From an uncultured Lachnospiraceae bacterium (GTDB taxonomy: Bacteria > Bacillota > Clostridia > Lachnospirales > Lachnospiraceae): a stretch of 26,831 bases of DNA. Of the stretch, positions 6,989-14,081 are shown piece after piece. The notes beneath the pieces are model-generated. The model was not told the DNA's origin, made no database searches, and worked only from the letters and a program-made list of their open reading frames with translations. Within the stretch, counting starts at the first letter, position 1. Each line of letters begins with the position of its first letter. Position numbers and translations under genes: made by a program. Where the stretch lies: assembly GCA_910579735.1 (NCBI GenBank), contig CAJTUZ010000032.1:1-26831 (forward strand). Reading direction: 5' to 3'.

Positions 6989-8210
6989 ATTAAAAATAAG
7001 GAAAGATTTAAAAGAAAAGCTGACGGCGGGTATCGATTATTCCAGAGAAATATCGGATGATGAAATGAAGGAGCTGATCGATGGACTGCTTACCGGGGAA
7101 GGGAAGAGAATACCGTTATCTTTATCCGAAAAAGAAAAACTGCGGAAAGAGCTTTTCTTTGCGGTCAGAAAGCTGGATGTGCTGCAGGAGCTTGTAGATG
7201 ATACGCAGATTACGGAAATTATGATCAATGGGCCGGAACATATTTTTATCGAGAAAAAAGGGCGCCTGTCCCGGCTGGAACAGAAGTTTGAAAGCAAGGA
7301 AAAATTGGAGGATGTCATTCAGCAGATCGTAGCGGCGTGCAACAGGGTGGTAAACGAAGCCTCTCCGATGGTAGATGCAAGGCTGGAGAACGGGGCAAGA
7401 GTCAATGTCGTTCTGAGTCCGGTCGCATTAAACGGCCCCATTGTCACGATCCGCAGATTCCCGGACAAGCCGATCGCCATGGAAGATCTGCTTACATTTG
7501 GTTCCGTTACGAGAGAAGTCTGCGGCTTCCTGCAAAAGCTGGTGAAGGCAAAATACAATATTTTTATCAGCGGCGGAACCGGCTCGGGAAAAACGACTTT
7601 TTTAAATGCGCTGTCCAATTATATTCCGGAAGATGAACGGATCATTACGATCGAAGACAGTGCCGAACTGCAGATTTTAAATATTCCGAATCTTGTCAGA
7701 ATGGAAACAAGAAATGCCAATGTGGAAGGCTGTCAGGAGATCACGATACGCGATCTGATCAAAACGTCGCTGCGCATGAGGCCCGACAGGATCATCGTCG
7801 GAGAAGTCAGGGGCGGCGAGGCATTTGATATGATGCAGTGTTTAAATACCGGGCATGACGGTTCCATGTCAACGGGACATGCCAACAGTTCCAAAGATAT
7901 GCTGAATCGTCTGGAAAATATGATTCTCATGGGTATGGATCTGCCGTTAAACGCAATAAGACAGCAGATCGCCTCCGGCATTGATATCATTATTCATCTG
8001 GGGCGGCTGCGGGATAAGAGCAGAAAAGTGCTGGAGATCGTGGAAGTACTCGGTTTTGAGGCCGGTGAGATTTTGCTTAAACCATTATATTCTTTTACGG
8101 AAACGGGAGAAGATGAAGATGGAAAGGTACGTGGTATTTTGAAGAAAAAAGGAGAACTGACATATGTGGAAAAGCTTAAAAGCGCGGGACTCTATAGCGG
8201 TATCGGTTAA
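6969..8210 (+). CDS. cpaF: CpaF/TadA secretion ATPase
   Basis: Hexameric type II/IV secretion ATPase that powers Flp pilus assembly from the cytoplasmic side of the membrane. All hallmarks of the family are present in 413 aa: an N-terminal domain with ITEIMINGPEHIFIE (81-95), Walker A GGTGSGKT at 202-209, the Asp box TIEDSAELQ at 227-235, Walker B with RPDRIIVGEVRGGE at 271-284, and the His box GHDGSMSTGHANS at 295-307. The ATG at 6969 has AGAGGA upstream and lies inside the 3' end of the TadZ-like gene. The 3' end overlaps tadB by 47 bases, indicating tight translational coupling. Confidence 0.96.
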   Translation: MRNRPDELKIRKDLKEKLTAGIDYSREISDDEMKELIDGLLTGEGKRIPLSLSEKEKLRKELFFAVRKLDVLQELVDDTQITEIMINGPEHIFIEKKGRLSRLEQKFESKEKLEDVIQQIVAACNRVVNEASPMVDARLENGARVNVVLSPVALNGPIVTIRRFPDKPIAMEDLLTFGSVTREVCGFLQKLVKAKYNIFISGGTGSGKTTFLNALSNYIPEDERIITIEDSAELQILNIPNLVRMETRNANVEGCQEITIRDLIKTSLRMRPDRIIVGEVRGGEAFDMMQCLNTGHDGSMSTGHANSSKDMLNRLENMILMGMDLPLNAIRQQIASGIDIIIHLGRLRDKSRKVLEIVEVLGFEAGEILLKPLYSFTETGEDEDGKVRGILKKKGELTYVEKLKSAGLYSGIG

Positions 8211-8943
8211 TTACGGCGAATATAGTTTAAACGGCAGGGAATGGCTGCTCTATTTTACGGAAGGCGCCCTTGTTGTAGGGATCATCAGTTACTTTTTCTA
8301 CCGTTCGATATGGGCGGCACTCTGTTTAAGTCCGGGAATATATCTTTTTATGAAAATGAAAAGAAGGGAGCTGGCGGCCAAAAAAAGGATGGAGCTCAGT
8401 GTGCAGTTTAAGGACGCGGTGTTAGCGGTATCGGCGAATCAGAAGGCGGGATATTCCGTAGAAAATGCTTTCAGGGAAGCCTACCGCGATATGGCGCTGC
8501 TATATGGAAGAGCCAGTCCGATTTGCCTGGAACTGTATATGATCGGCAAAGGACTGGACAATAATGTGGTACTGGAAAGGCTGCTTTATGATTTCGGCTG
8601 CAGAAGCCATGTACCGGATATTTTGCAGTTTGCCGATGTGTTCCTGATTGCCAAAAGGGGCGGCGGCAATATGACGGAGATCATAGCGGGAACCGCGGAT
8701 ATGATCGAACAGAAAACTGCGGTGGATAAAGAGATTCAAGTACTGCTCAGTGCAAAGAAAATGGAACAGAAGATCATGAATATGATTCCGTTCCTGATCA
8801 TTTTCTATATCAGTCTTACATCAAAGGGTTTCTTTGATGTTCTGTATCACAATGCGGTCGGTATTGTTGTCATGACAATATGTCTGGCTGTTTATCTGGC
8901 GGCGTTTATGCTTTCCCGGAAATTAGTAGAAATCGAAGTATAG
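8164..8943 (+). CDS. tadB: TadB-like pilus platform protein (T2SSF family)
   Basis: Inner-membrane platform protein that couples the CpaF ATPase to pilin insertion. Length is 259 aa. Hydrophobic segments lie at about 34-62, 205-219 and 231-250, with a cytoplasmic T2SSF domain between the first and second (QFKDAVLAVSANQKAGYSVE at 81-100, then LQFADVFLIAKRGGGNMTEI at 154-173). The ATG at 8164 is preceded by AAAAGGAG and sits 47 bases inside cpaF. The following tadC gene starts 23 bases after the stop. Family assignment is firm; the TadB name follows from order, directly after cpaF and before a second T2SSF protein. Confidence 0.88.
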   Translation: MWKSLKARDSIAVSVNYGEYSLNGREWLLYFTEGALVVGIISYFFYRSIWAALCLSPGIYLFMKMKRRELAAKKRMELSVQFKDAVLAVSANQKAGYSVENAFREAYRDMALLYGRASPICLELYMIGKGLDNNVVLERLLYDFGCRSHVPDILQFADVFLIAKRGGGNMTEIIAGTADMIEQKTAVDKEIQVLLSAKKMEQKIMNMIPFLIIFYISLTSKGFFDVLYHNAVGIVVMTICLAVYLAAFMLSRKLVEIEV

Positions 8944-8966
8944 AAAGAGTTTACAGAGGATTCATT

Positions 8967-10472
8967 ATGATTTATGTATATTTGGTCGTTTTGGGGTTGT
9001 ATCTGTTCCTGTTTATCGTATCGTGGGGCGAAGATATTTCTTCCTATCAGAATCGACAGGAGAAAAAAAGCTATCCGGGAGAAGGACTGTTCTTAAAGGC
9101 CGCGGCCTGGTGTATCCGCTTAAAAGAACGGCTGCCGGGACATTCCGATGGAAAAAATGCGGACAGGATGTATAAAAACCGTATGATGAAAAGCCGGCTT
9201 GGGAAAAATCTGAAACTGCTGCATCCGGACAGGGCGGAAGCTTTCCAGGTGAGCGCATTTTATATGAAACAATACAGCCTTGCTCTGTTTGTATTGTTCG
9301 CCGGCACTCTTTTTTCATTATGCGCGGCGTTTGGCGGACGGTCTGAAAAAAACGTACGGGACGGTGTATACATTGACAGAAACGCCTACGGAGAAGGGGA
9401 GATAGAAGTTTCTTTGTTTGCACAGATAGAAGGAGAAGAGGGCCGGGAGATTTCCTATACGATAGAGGAACAAAAGTACGGACCGGAAGAAAGCATACGT
9501 CTGTTCCGGGAAGCGGCGGCTCTTTTGCCCGGGAAAATATTGGGAGAAAATACCAGTCTGGATGCGGTCAGGGAGGATTTGGAGCTTGTAACGGCCATAG
9601 AAGGCTATCCTTTTGCGATATCATGGGAAAGCAGCAGTTATTCCCGTATTCATTCGGATGGCGTCGTATGTAATGACGATTTACGGGAAGCGGAAGTCGT
9701 TACATTAAAAGCGTATTTCCGGTATGAAGATATGGAATTTGAAGAGGTATTTCCGGTGCGGGTGGAGCCGCCCGTCTGGTCGGAAGAGGAGATGCAGTTA
9801 AAACATATTGAAGAATCCTTATCGGAACAGGACCGGCTAAGCCGGATGGACAGTACCATGATATTACCGGATCAAATAGAATCCAAGAACGTTATATGGA
9901 AGGAGGTGATGCAGGACAGCAGCGGTTATTTCTTTTTTCTTATGTGTGCGGCGGCGGTATGCGTATTTCTTGCCCAAAACAAAGAAGTGGAACAGAATCT
10001 GGAGAAGCGAAGCAGCGAATTATTATTGGATTATCCTGAGATTGTAAATAAACTGACGCTTTATATGGGAGCGGGAATGACGGTGCGCAGCGCTTTTCAA
10101 AAGATGGGAGAAGATTATAAGAAGCAGAAGATTTCCAATAGAAAGCGGTATGTTTATGAAGAAATACTTTTATTATGTCATGAGCTGCAAAGCGGTATAT
10201 CGGAAACCGAAGCATATGCACATCTCGGAAAGCGCTGCCGGCTGCAGCCGTATATGAAACTGAGCGCTCTGCTGTCTCAAAATCTGAGAAAGGGCAGCAA
10301 TGATCTTCTGCGGATGCTGCACCAGGAGACAGCGTATGCTTTTGAAGAACGGAAAAACGCTGCGAAGAAAGCGGGAGAAGAAGCCGGAACGAAACTGTTA
10401 CTGCCAATGATGATGATGCTGTGTATTGTTATGGTACTCATCATGGTTCCGGCGTATTTTTCCTTCATTTAA
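8967..10472 (+). CDS. tadC: TadC-like platform protein with a large inserted domain
   Basis: Second T2SSF-family platform protein. The C-terminal ~170 residues are typical: DYPEIVNKLTLYMGAGMTVR (355-374), a helical middle (ILLLCHELQSGISETEAYAH), then hydrophobic LLLPMMMMLCIVMVLIMV. Membrane segments lie near 1-20, 103-122, 319-336 and 477-500. Between the second and third is ~195 residues (about 124-318) not expected in TadC, predicted to face outward. Within it, LLPGK...LELVTAIEG (186-213), AISWESSS (217-224) and EVVTLKAYFRYE...EEVFPVRVEPP (243-269) look like an atrophied bacterial Ig-type domain. Total length is 501 aa against roughly 300 for usual TadC. The start is the ATG at 8967 with AGAGGA before it; a longer frame from 8880 overlaps tadB and lacks a good site. 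Confidence 0.85.
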   Translation: MIYVYLVVLGLYLFLFIVSWGEDISSYQNRQEKKSYPGEGLFLKAAAWCIRLKERLPGHSDGKNADRMYKNRMMKSRLGKNLKLLHPDRAEAFQVSAFYMKQYSLALFVLFAGTLFSLCAAFGGRSEKNVRDGVYIDRNAYGEGEIEVSLFAQIEGEEGREISYTIEEQKYGPEESIRLFREAAALLPGKILGENTSLDAVREDLELVTAIEGYPFAISWESSSYSRIHSDGVVCNDDLREAEVVTLKAYFRYEDMEFEEVFPVRVEPPVWSEEEMQLKHIEESLSEQDRLSRMDSTMILPDQIESKNVIWKEVMQDSSGYFFFLMCAAAVCVFLAQNKEVEQNLEKRSSELLLDYPEIVNKLTLYMGAGMTVRSAFQKMGEDYKKQKISNRKRYVYEEILLLCHELQSGISETEAYAHLGKRCRLQPYMKLSALLSQNLRKGSNDLLRMLHQETAYAFEERKNAAKKAGEEAGTKLLLPMMMMLCIVMVLIMVPAYFSFI

Positions 10473-10477
10473 TACGG

Positions 10478-10552
10478 CAAAGCGCTCGTAAAACGTCAAT
10501 AAGACGCGTGCTTTGACAAAGGATAGGACGCAGTATAAAAGACCTGTCAAAG
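10478..10552. repeat. Two competing inverted repeats upstream of flp
   Basis: CAAAGC (10478-10483) can pair with GCTTTG (10510-10515). The overlapping CTTTGACA (10511-10518) is also a perfect 8-bp inverted match to TGTCAAAG (10545-10552). The two pairings exclude each other. They occupy most of the 114-base gap between tadC and the pilin gene, so they may be operator, attenuator or RNA-processing elements. Neither is followed by a T-tract. Confidence 0.45.
10513..10539 (+). promoter_or_regulatory. Possible internal promoter before the Flp pilin
   Basis: TTGACA (10513-10518) and TATAAA (10534-10539) with a short 15-base spacer. An internal promoter would allow pilin to exceed the machine components. 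The spacing is below optimum, so confidence is limited. Confidence 0.4.
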
Positions 10553-10586
10553 ATAGTTATAAAATATAAGGAAGAAAAGGAGAAAC

Positions 10587-10778
10587 ATGATGAAAAAGAA
10601 AAAATTAAAAGATTTTAGAAATTTTCTGCAGGAAGAAGATGGTATGGGAACGGTAGAGATCATATTGATCATTGTCGTGCTGATCGGACTTGTCATTATT
10701 TTCAAAAACCAGCTTCGCGCGCTGGTAGAAAACGTATTTGACAAGATTTCTGCGGACAGTAAGACGGTAATGTCATGA
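10587..10778 (+). CDS. flp: Flp-type (type IVb) pilin
   Basis: Major pilin subunit of the Tad pilus. It has 63 aa: a basic leader (MMKKKKLKDF), then EEDG|MGTVEIILIIVVLIGL. Prepilin peptidase should cut after G19, leaving mature Met20 with Glu24 at +5, the usual position, followed by a 17-residue hydrophobic helix and a short charged tail. This matches the Flp1-like clostridial pilin family. AAGGAG at 10577-10582 serves either ATG 10587 or ATG 10590; the second has better spacing. The stop codon overlaps the start of the next gene (ATGA). Confidence 0.93.
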   Translation: MMKKKKLKDFRNFLQEEDGMGTVEIILIIVVLIGLVIIFKNQLRALVENVFDKISADSKTVMS

Positions 10779-12211
10779 GAAAAGGATACATAACGATCTT
10801 TCTGTCATTGTCCTTAACATTGATTCTGTCCCTTGTATTCACGGTAATAGAAGGGGCACGAATCAGTGCCATACGCATGAAATTTGAATGTGTGACGGAT
10901 ATCGGCATGAACTCTGTCCTGGCAGAGTATAACAGAGAGCTTCTGAAACAGTATGATCTGTTGTTTGTGGATATGGCATACGGGAGTGGAAAACCTTCCG
11001 TAGCAAACGCGGAAGAACACTTACGAAATTATGTACAGAAAAATCTGAATGGACAAAAAAACGGCAATTTCTTAAAAGTACGGGATTTTCTGAGCATGCA
11101 GATTGACAGTGTGGAGATCACGGCATGTTCGATTGCTTCAGATGAAGAGGGAGGCGTATTAAAACGGCAGATCAGCGATTACATGGATGATTATCCCACC
11201 GGCTATCTGATAGGGAAAATTACGGAAAATCTTGCGCAGATGGACAGCAGCGGTATGGAATCCCGTGATACGGCCGGGGAAAGAGAAGGATATCAGGCGC
11301 AGATCGAGGCGATCGGACTGCCGGAACAGGAAGTGGAAGAAGGCGTATTCGAAGAGGTGCCGTTGGACAATCCGGCGGATGCTGCCAATTCCACACGCAG
11401 CATCGGCGTTTTAAATCTGGTCGTGGAAGATGTGAGCAGCATATCGACGGTAAAAGTGCCTCTTACACAATATATATCCGGAAGAACACCTATGCGGGGA
11501 AACGGTATCTGCCGGGAAGCCGCGCAGATTTCCAGTACGCCGAACGATATGCTGTTTCTCGCCTATTTGTTTCAAAAATGCGGTTATTACGGACAGGAAA
11601 AAGAAAATTCCCTCTTGCAGTATCAGATAGAGTATATGATTGCCGGAAAAGACACCGACTGGCAGAATCTGGAACAGACGGCCAAAAGGCTGCTCAGATG
11701 GCGGGAAGCCGCCAATGTGCTTTATATTTTGACGGATGCGGCCAAAATAGCGGAGGCGGAAGCGATGGCTCTTGCGCTGACGGCTGTTATGTTAAGTCCG
11801 GCACTGGCGGAACCGGTCAAATATACGATCCTGTATGCATGGGCCTATGTAGAAAGTCTGCAGGATGTAAAAATACTGCTGCGCGGCGGCAGAGTACCGA
11901 TTTTTAAAACTTCTGCAGACTGGCGCACGGGGATCAACAGTCTTCGTGATGTCAGAGGAAGTCTTACCGACGCCGGGGATAACGGCAGGGGGCTGAGTTA
12001 TAAAGAATATCTGGAAATCATGTTGTTTTTGACAAACGACCATGACAGGACCTTTCGGGCGATGGACATTATGGAGATGGATATCCGGAAGACACCGGGG
12101 AACAGCAGTTTTCGGATCGACGGATGTTTTGATGCTTTTCGGGCAAAACTTTCGGTTTCAAGTACTTTCGGGTATCGTTATGAAATGGAACGGTTGTATG
12201 GATTTTATTAA
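10775..12211 (+). CDS. DUF5702-type Tad-locus membrane protein
   Basis: Unknown function. The 478-aa protein starts with a short basic end and one hydrophobic helix (about 4-25, GYITIFLSLSLTLILSLVFT), after which EGARISAIRMKFECVTDIGM leads into a long extracytoplasmic part. The N-terminal helix without a G|xxxxE cleavage site, and the placement between pilin and a TadE-like protein, match the DUF5702 family of clostridial Tad loci as I recall it. It may fill the role of TadG or of another pseudopilin-like scaffold (inference). The ATG overlaps the flp stop by 4 bases. An acidic stretch is present (EQEVEEGVFEEVPLDNP, about 184-200). Confidence 0.75.
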   Translation: MRKGYITIFLSLSLTLILSLVFTVIEGARISAIRMKFECVTDIGMNSVLAEYNRELLKQYDLLFVDMAYGSGKPSVANAEEHLRNYVQKNLNGQKNGNFLKVRDFLSMQIDSVEITACSIASDEEGGVLKRQISDYMDDYPTGYLIGKITENLAQMDSSGMESRDTAGEREGYQAQIEAIGLPEQEVEEGVFEEVPLDNPADAANSTRSIGVLNLVVEDVSSISTVKVPLTQYISGRTPMRGNGICREAAQISSTPNDMLFLAYLFQKCGYYGQEKENSLLQYQIEYMIAGKDTDWQNLEQTAKRLLRWREAANVLYILTDAAKIAEAEAMALALTAVMLSPALAEPVKYTILYAWAYVESLQDVKILLRGGRVPIFKTSADWRTGINSLRDVRGSLTDAGDNGRGLSYKEYLEIMLFLTNDHDRTFRAMDIMEMDIRKTPGNSSFRIDGCFDAFRAKLSVSSTFGYRYEMERLYGFY

Positions 12212-12232
12212 GCGGAAAGGAGGCAGAAGCGG

Positions 12233-13147
12233 ATGCCCTTTTTACAGTTACGTAATCTGACAAATAAAAATCAATCGATGGCAAATTCTCTCCGGGCATA
12301 TCTACATGTTCTTACAATACGCGCAACGGTAAAAAGGGTGTCCGTTTCTGCCTCGCGGAAACTTAAGGGATCTATGACGGCGGAAGCCGCACTTGCTCTG
12401 CCGTTCTTTCTATTCTTTATTTTACAGATCATGTCTGTCATGAATATGATCGGTATGCAGAGCAGATTAAACGCGGCGCTTCATCAGACAGGAAACAAAA
12501 TGGCGTTTGCAGGTTATGTATATGAAAAAACAGCCGGAAACATTCTGCCGGATGGCATTGCCTCTGTGGCGCTTACGGCATTCTATGCCGGAGAGCAGAT
12601 CATTGCATATGCGGGAAGAGACTATCTGGACAAGTCCTGTATGAAAAACGGTGCGGCAGGGTTAGATTTTACGGGAACGTCTATTATGGGAAAGAACGAT
12701 ATGATAGAAATCTATTTGTCATACCGGATAGAGCCGGTGTTTCCGATTATGGGATTTTCTTCATTTTCTGCAAGTCAGTGCTATTATGGAAGGGCCTGGA
12801 CGGGTTATGATGCGGCGTGTGCGGTCAGCGATTTTACGCAGGAGGACCCAATGGTTTATGTTACGCAAAGCGGAAGTGTTTATCATACGAACAGAAACTG
12901 CACCTATTTGAATCCATCGATTGAACAGGTGAGCGCAGAAAGCATAGAGGGTTACCGAAACGAATCGGGCGGTAAATATGCCGCCTGTGAACTATGCGGC
13001 ATAAAAAAGACGGAAGGGAACGTTTATGTTACAGGGCAGGGAAACAGTTATCATTGTTCCATGAGCTGTTCTGCGCTGAAGCGGACGATCTATACGATAC
13101 CGCTGTCGCAGACTAACGGAAGGGGGCAGTGCTCGAAATGCAGATAA
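12233..13147 (+). CDS. TadE-like pseudopilin with two C-terminal zinc-binding-like repeats
   Basis: Minor pilin-like protein, 304 aa. Prepilin cleavage is expected after G46 in LKG|SMTAEAALALPFF, giving Glu51 at +5 and a hydrophobic helix to about 70; the leader of 46 residues is unusually long. The middle (about 80-200) is TadE-like extracytoplasmic sequence. The last ~97 residues hold two copies of a motif: VYVTQSGSVYHTNRNCTYL (208-226) with CELC at 252-255, and VYVTGQGNSYHCSMSCSAL (264-282) with CSKC at 300-303. Each provides His, Cys and a CxxC pair (H218, C223, C252, C255; H274, C279, C300, C303), a plausible zinc site. The ATG follows AAAGGAGG by 9 bases. Pilin processing is inferred from the cleavage motif and the two peptidase genes. 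Confidence 0.8.
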   Translation: MPFLQLRNLTNKNQSMANSLRAYLHVLTIRATVKRVSVSASRKLKGSMTAEAALALPFFLFFILQIMSVMNMIGMQSRLNAALHQTGNKMAFAGYVYEKTAGNILPDGIASVALTAFYAGEQIIAYAGRDYLDKSCMKNGAAGLDFTGTSIMGKNDMIEIYLSYRIEPVFPIMGFSSFSASQCYYGRAWTGYDAACAVSDFTQEDPMVYVTQSGSVYHTNRNCTYLNPSIEQVSAESIEGYRNESGGKYAACELCGIKKTEGNVYVTGQGNSYHCSMSCSALKRTIYTIPLSQTNGRGQCSKCR

Positions 13148-13578
13148 CGGAGAATGTTATGGAAGGGATATGTTTGCTTTTCCTGTGGCTGTGCGCCATA
13201 TTTGATATCCGCAGCAAAGAAATACCTGCAGCGCTCCTTGGGGCGGGACTGTTTACAGCCCTTGCGGTCAACGTATGGAACGCGGCAGGCGGTAAAGGAT
13301 CCCTATTGGAAACAGGTTTCTGCCTGCTTCCGGGAATATTTCTTTTACTCGTCGGTTTTTTAACAAGAGAAAAGGTGGGATATGGGGATGGACTGATGCT
13401 GTTAGTCGTCGGACTCTGTTCCGGTTTTTACGGCTGTCTTTTTGCATTATGTGTCAGCCTTGTCTTATCATCGGTTATATCGTTACTATTATTGGGCCTG
13501 CATAAAGTGAGAAGGGACAGCAGGATAGCGTTTGCGCCTTTTCTGGCCCTGGGAATGGGGGTGATGATGTTTGTATAA
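13138..13578 (+). CDS. Prepilin peptidase 2 (A24 family)
   Basis: A second leader peptidase in the same operon, 146 aa from the ATG at 13138. Catalytic aspartates are D23 in AIFDIRSKEIP and D84 in EKVGYGDGLML (GxGD). Four to six hydrophobic segments are visible. The GTG at 13129 is 9 bases upstream but too close to the AGGGGG ribosome-binding site; the ATG lies 11 bases after it. The gene overlaps the preceding TadE-like gene by 10 bases and the next by 8, so it belongs to the same transcript. Because it stands between two TadE-like genes and peptidase 1 stands far from them, it may prefer the pseudopilins, leaving Flp to peptidase 1 (inference). Confidence 0.9.
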   Translation: MQITENVMEGICLLFLWLCAIFDIRSKEIPAALLGAGLFTALAVNVWNAAGGKGSLLETGFCLLPGIFLLLVGFLTREKVGYGDGLMLLVVGLCSGFYGCLFALCVSLVLSSVISLLLLGLHKVRRDSRIAFAPFLALGMGVMMFV

Positions 13579-14026
13579 AAACAAACCAAAGCATCTGAAG
13601 GGATATATGACGGTAGAAGCCGGTTTTATTATGCCATGGGTCATTTTCTTATTTGTTTTTCTAATTTATGGAAGTTTCTATTTATATGATAAGTGCGTGC
13701 TGTTTCAGGATGCCTATACGGTCTGCTTCCGCGGCAGTATACAGAAGGATGAGAAAGAAGCGCTGCCTTATGTCGAGAATCATATGAAAGAGCAGTTTGG
13801 AAAGAAATATTTCGGTGTGGGTAAAGTAGAGGGGAGCGTCAGACAGGCAGGACAGGAACTATACGTGAACGGATCCTGCAGCGTAAAAGTGCCGATTGTT
13901 CATTTTATAACAATGGCAAAAGAAGACGGCTGGCAGATTCAGACAGAAGCATCCGCTTGTATCATGAATCCAACGAAGCTGATACGCAGATGCCGTATGG
14001 CGGAAAATATACTGCAGGAGCGGTGA
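13571..14026 (+). CDS. TadE-like pseudopilin
   Basis: Minor pilin-like membrane protein of 151 aa. A short basic leader ends at G11 in HLKG|YMTVEAGFIMP, with Glu16 at +5, then a hydrophobic helix to about 38. The remaining ~110 residues form a small extracytoplasmic domain (VEGSVRQAGQELYVNGSCSV and similar beta-type segments). The TTG start at 13571 lies within the end of the peptidase gene, so translation is probably coupled. The cleavage sequence closely resembles those of the Flp and zinc-motif proteins in the same operon, supporting common processing. Confidence 0.82.
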   Translation: MYKNKPKHLKGYMTVEAGFIMPWVIFLFVFLIYGSFYLYDKCVLFQDAYTVCFRGSIQKDEKEALPYVENHMKEQFGKKYFGVGKVEGSVRQAGQELYVNGSCSVKVPIVHFITMAKEDGWQIQTEASACIMNPTKLIRRCRMAENILQER

Positions 14027-14081
14027 AATTCCTGATGGAGAGCAGAATGCATTATCAGGAGGGATCCGTATAAGGGATAGA

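Noticed and set aside
10478..10515. CAAAGC/GCTTTG as a terminator of the first Tad genes
   Set aside because: Only 6 bp of certain pairing with a long loop and no T-tract; treated as a regulatory repeat.
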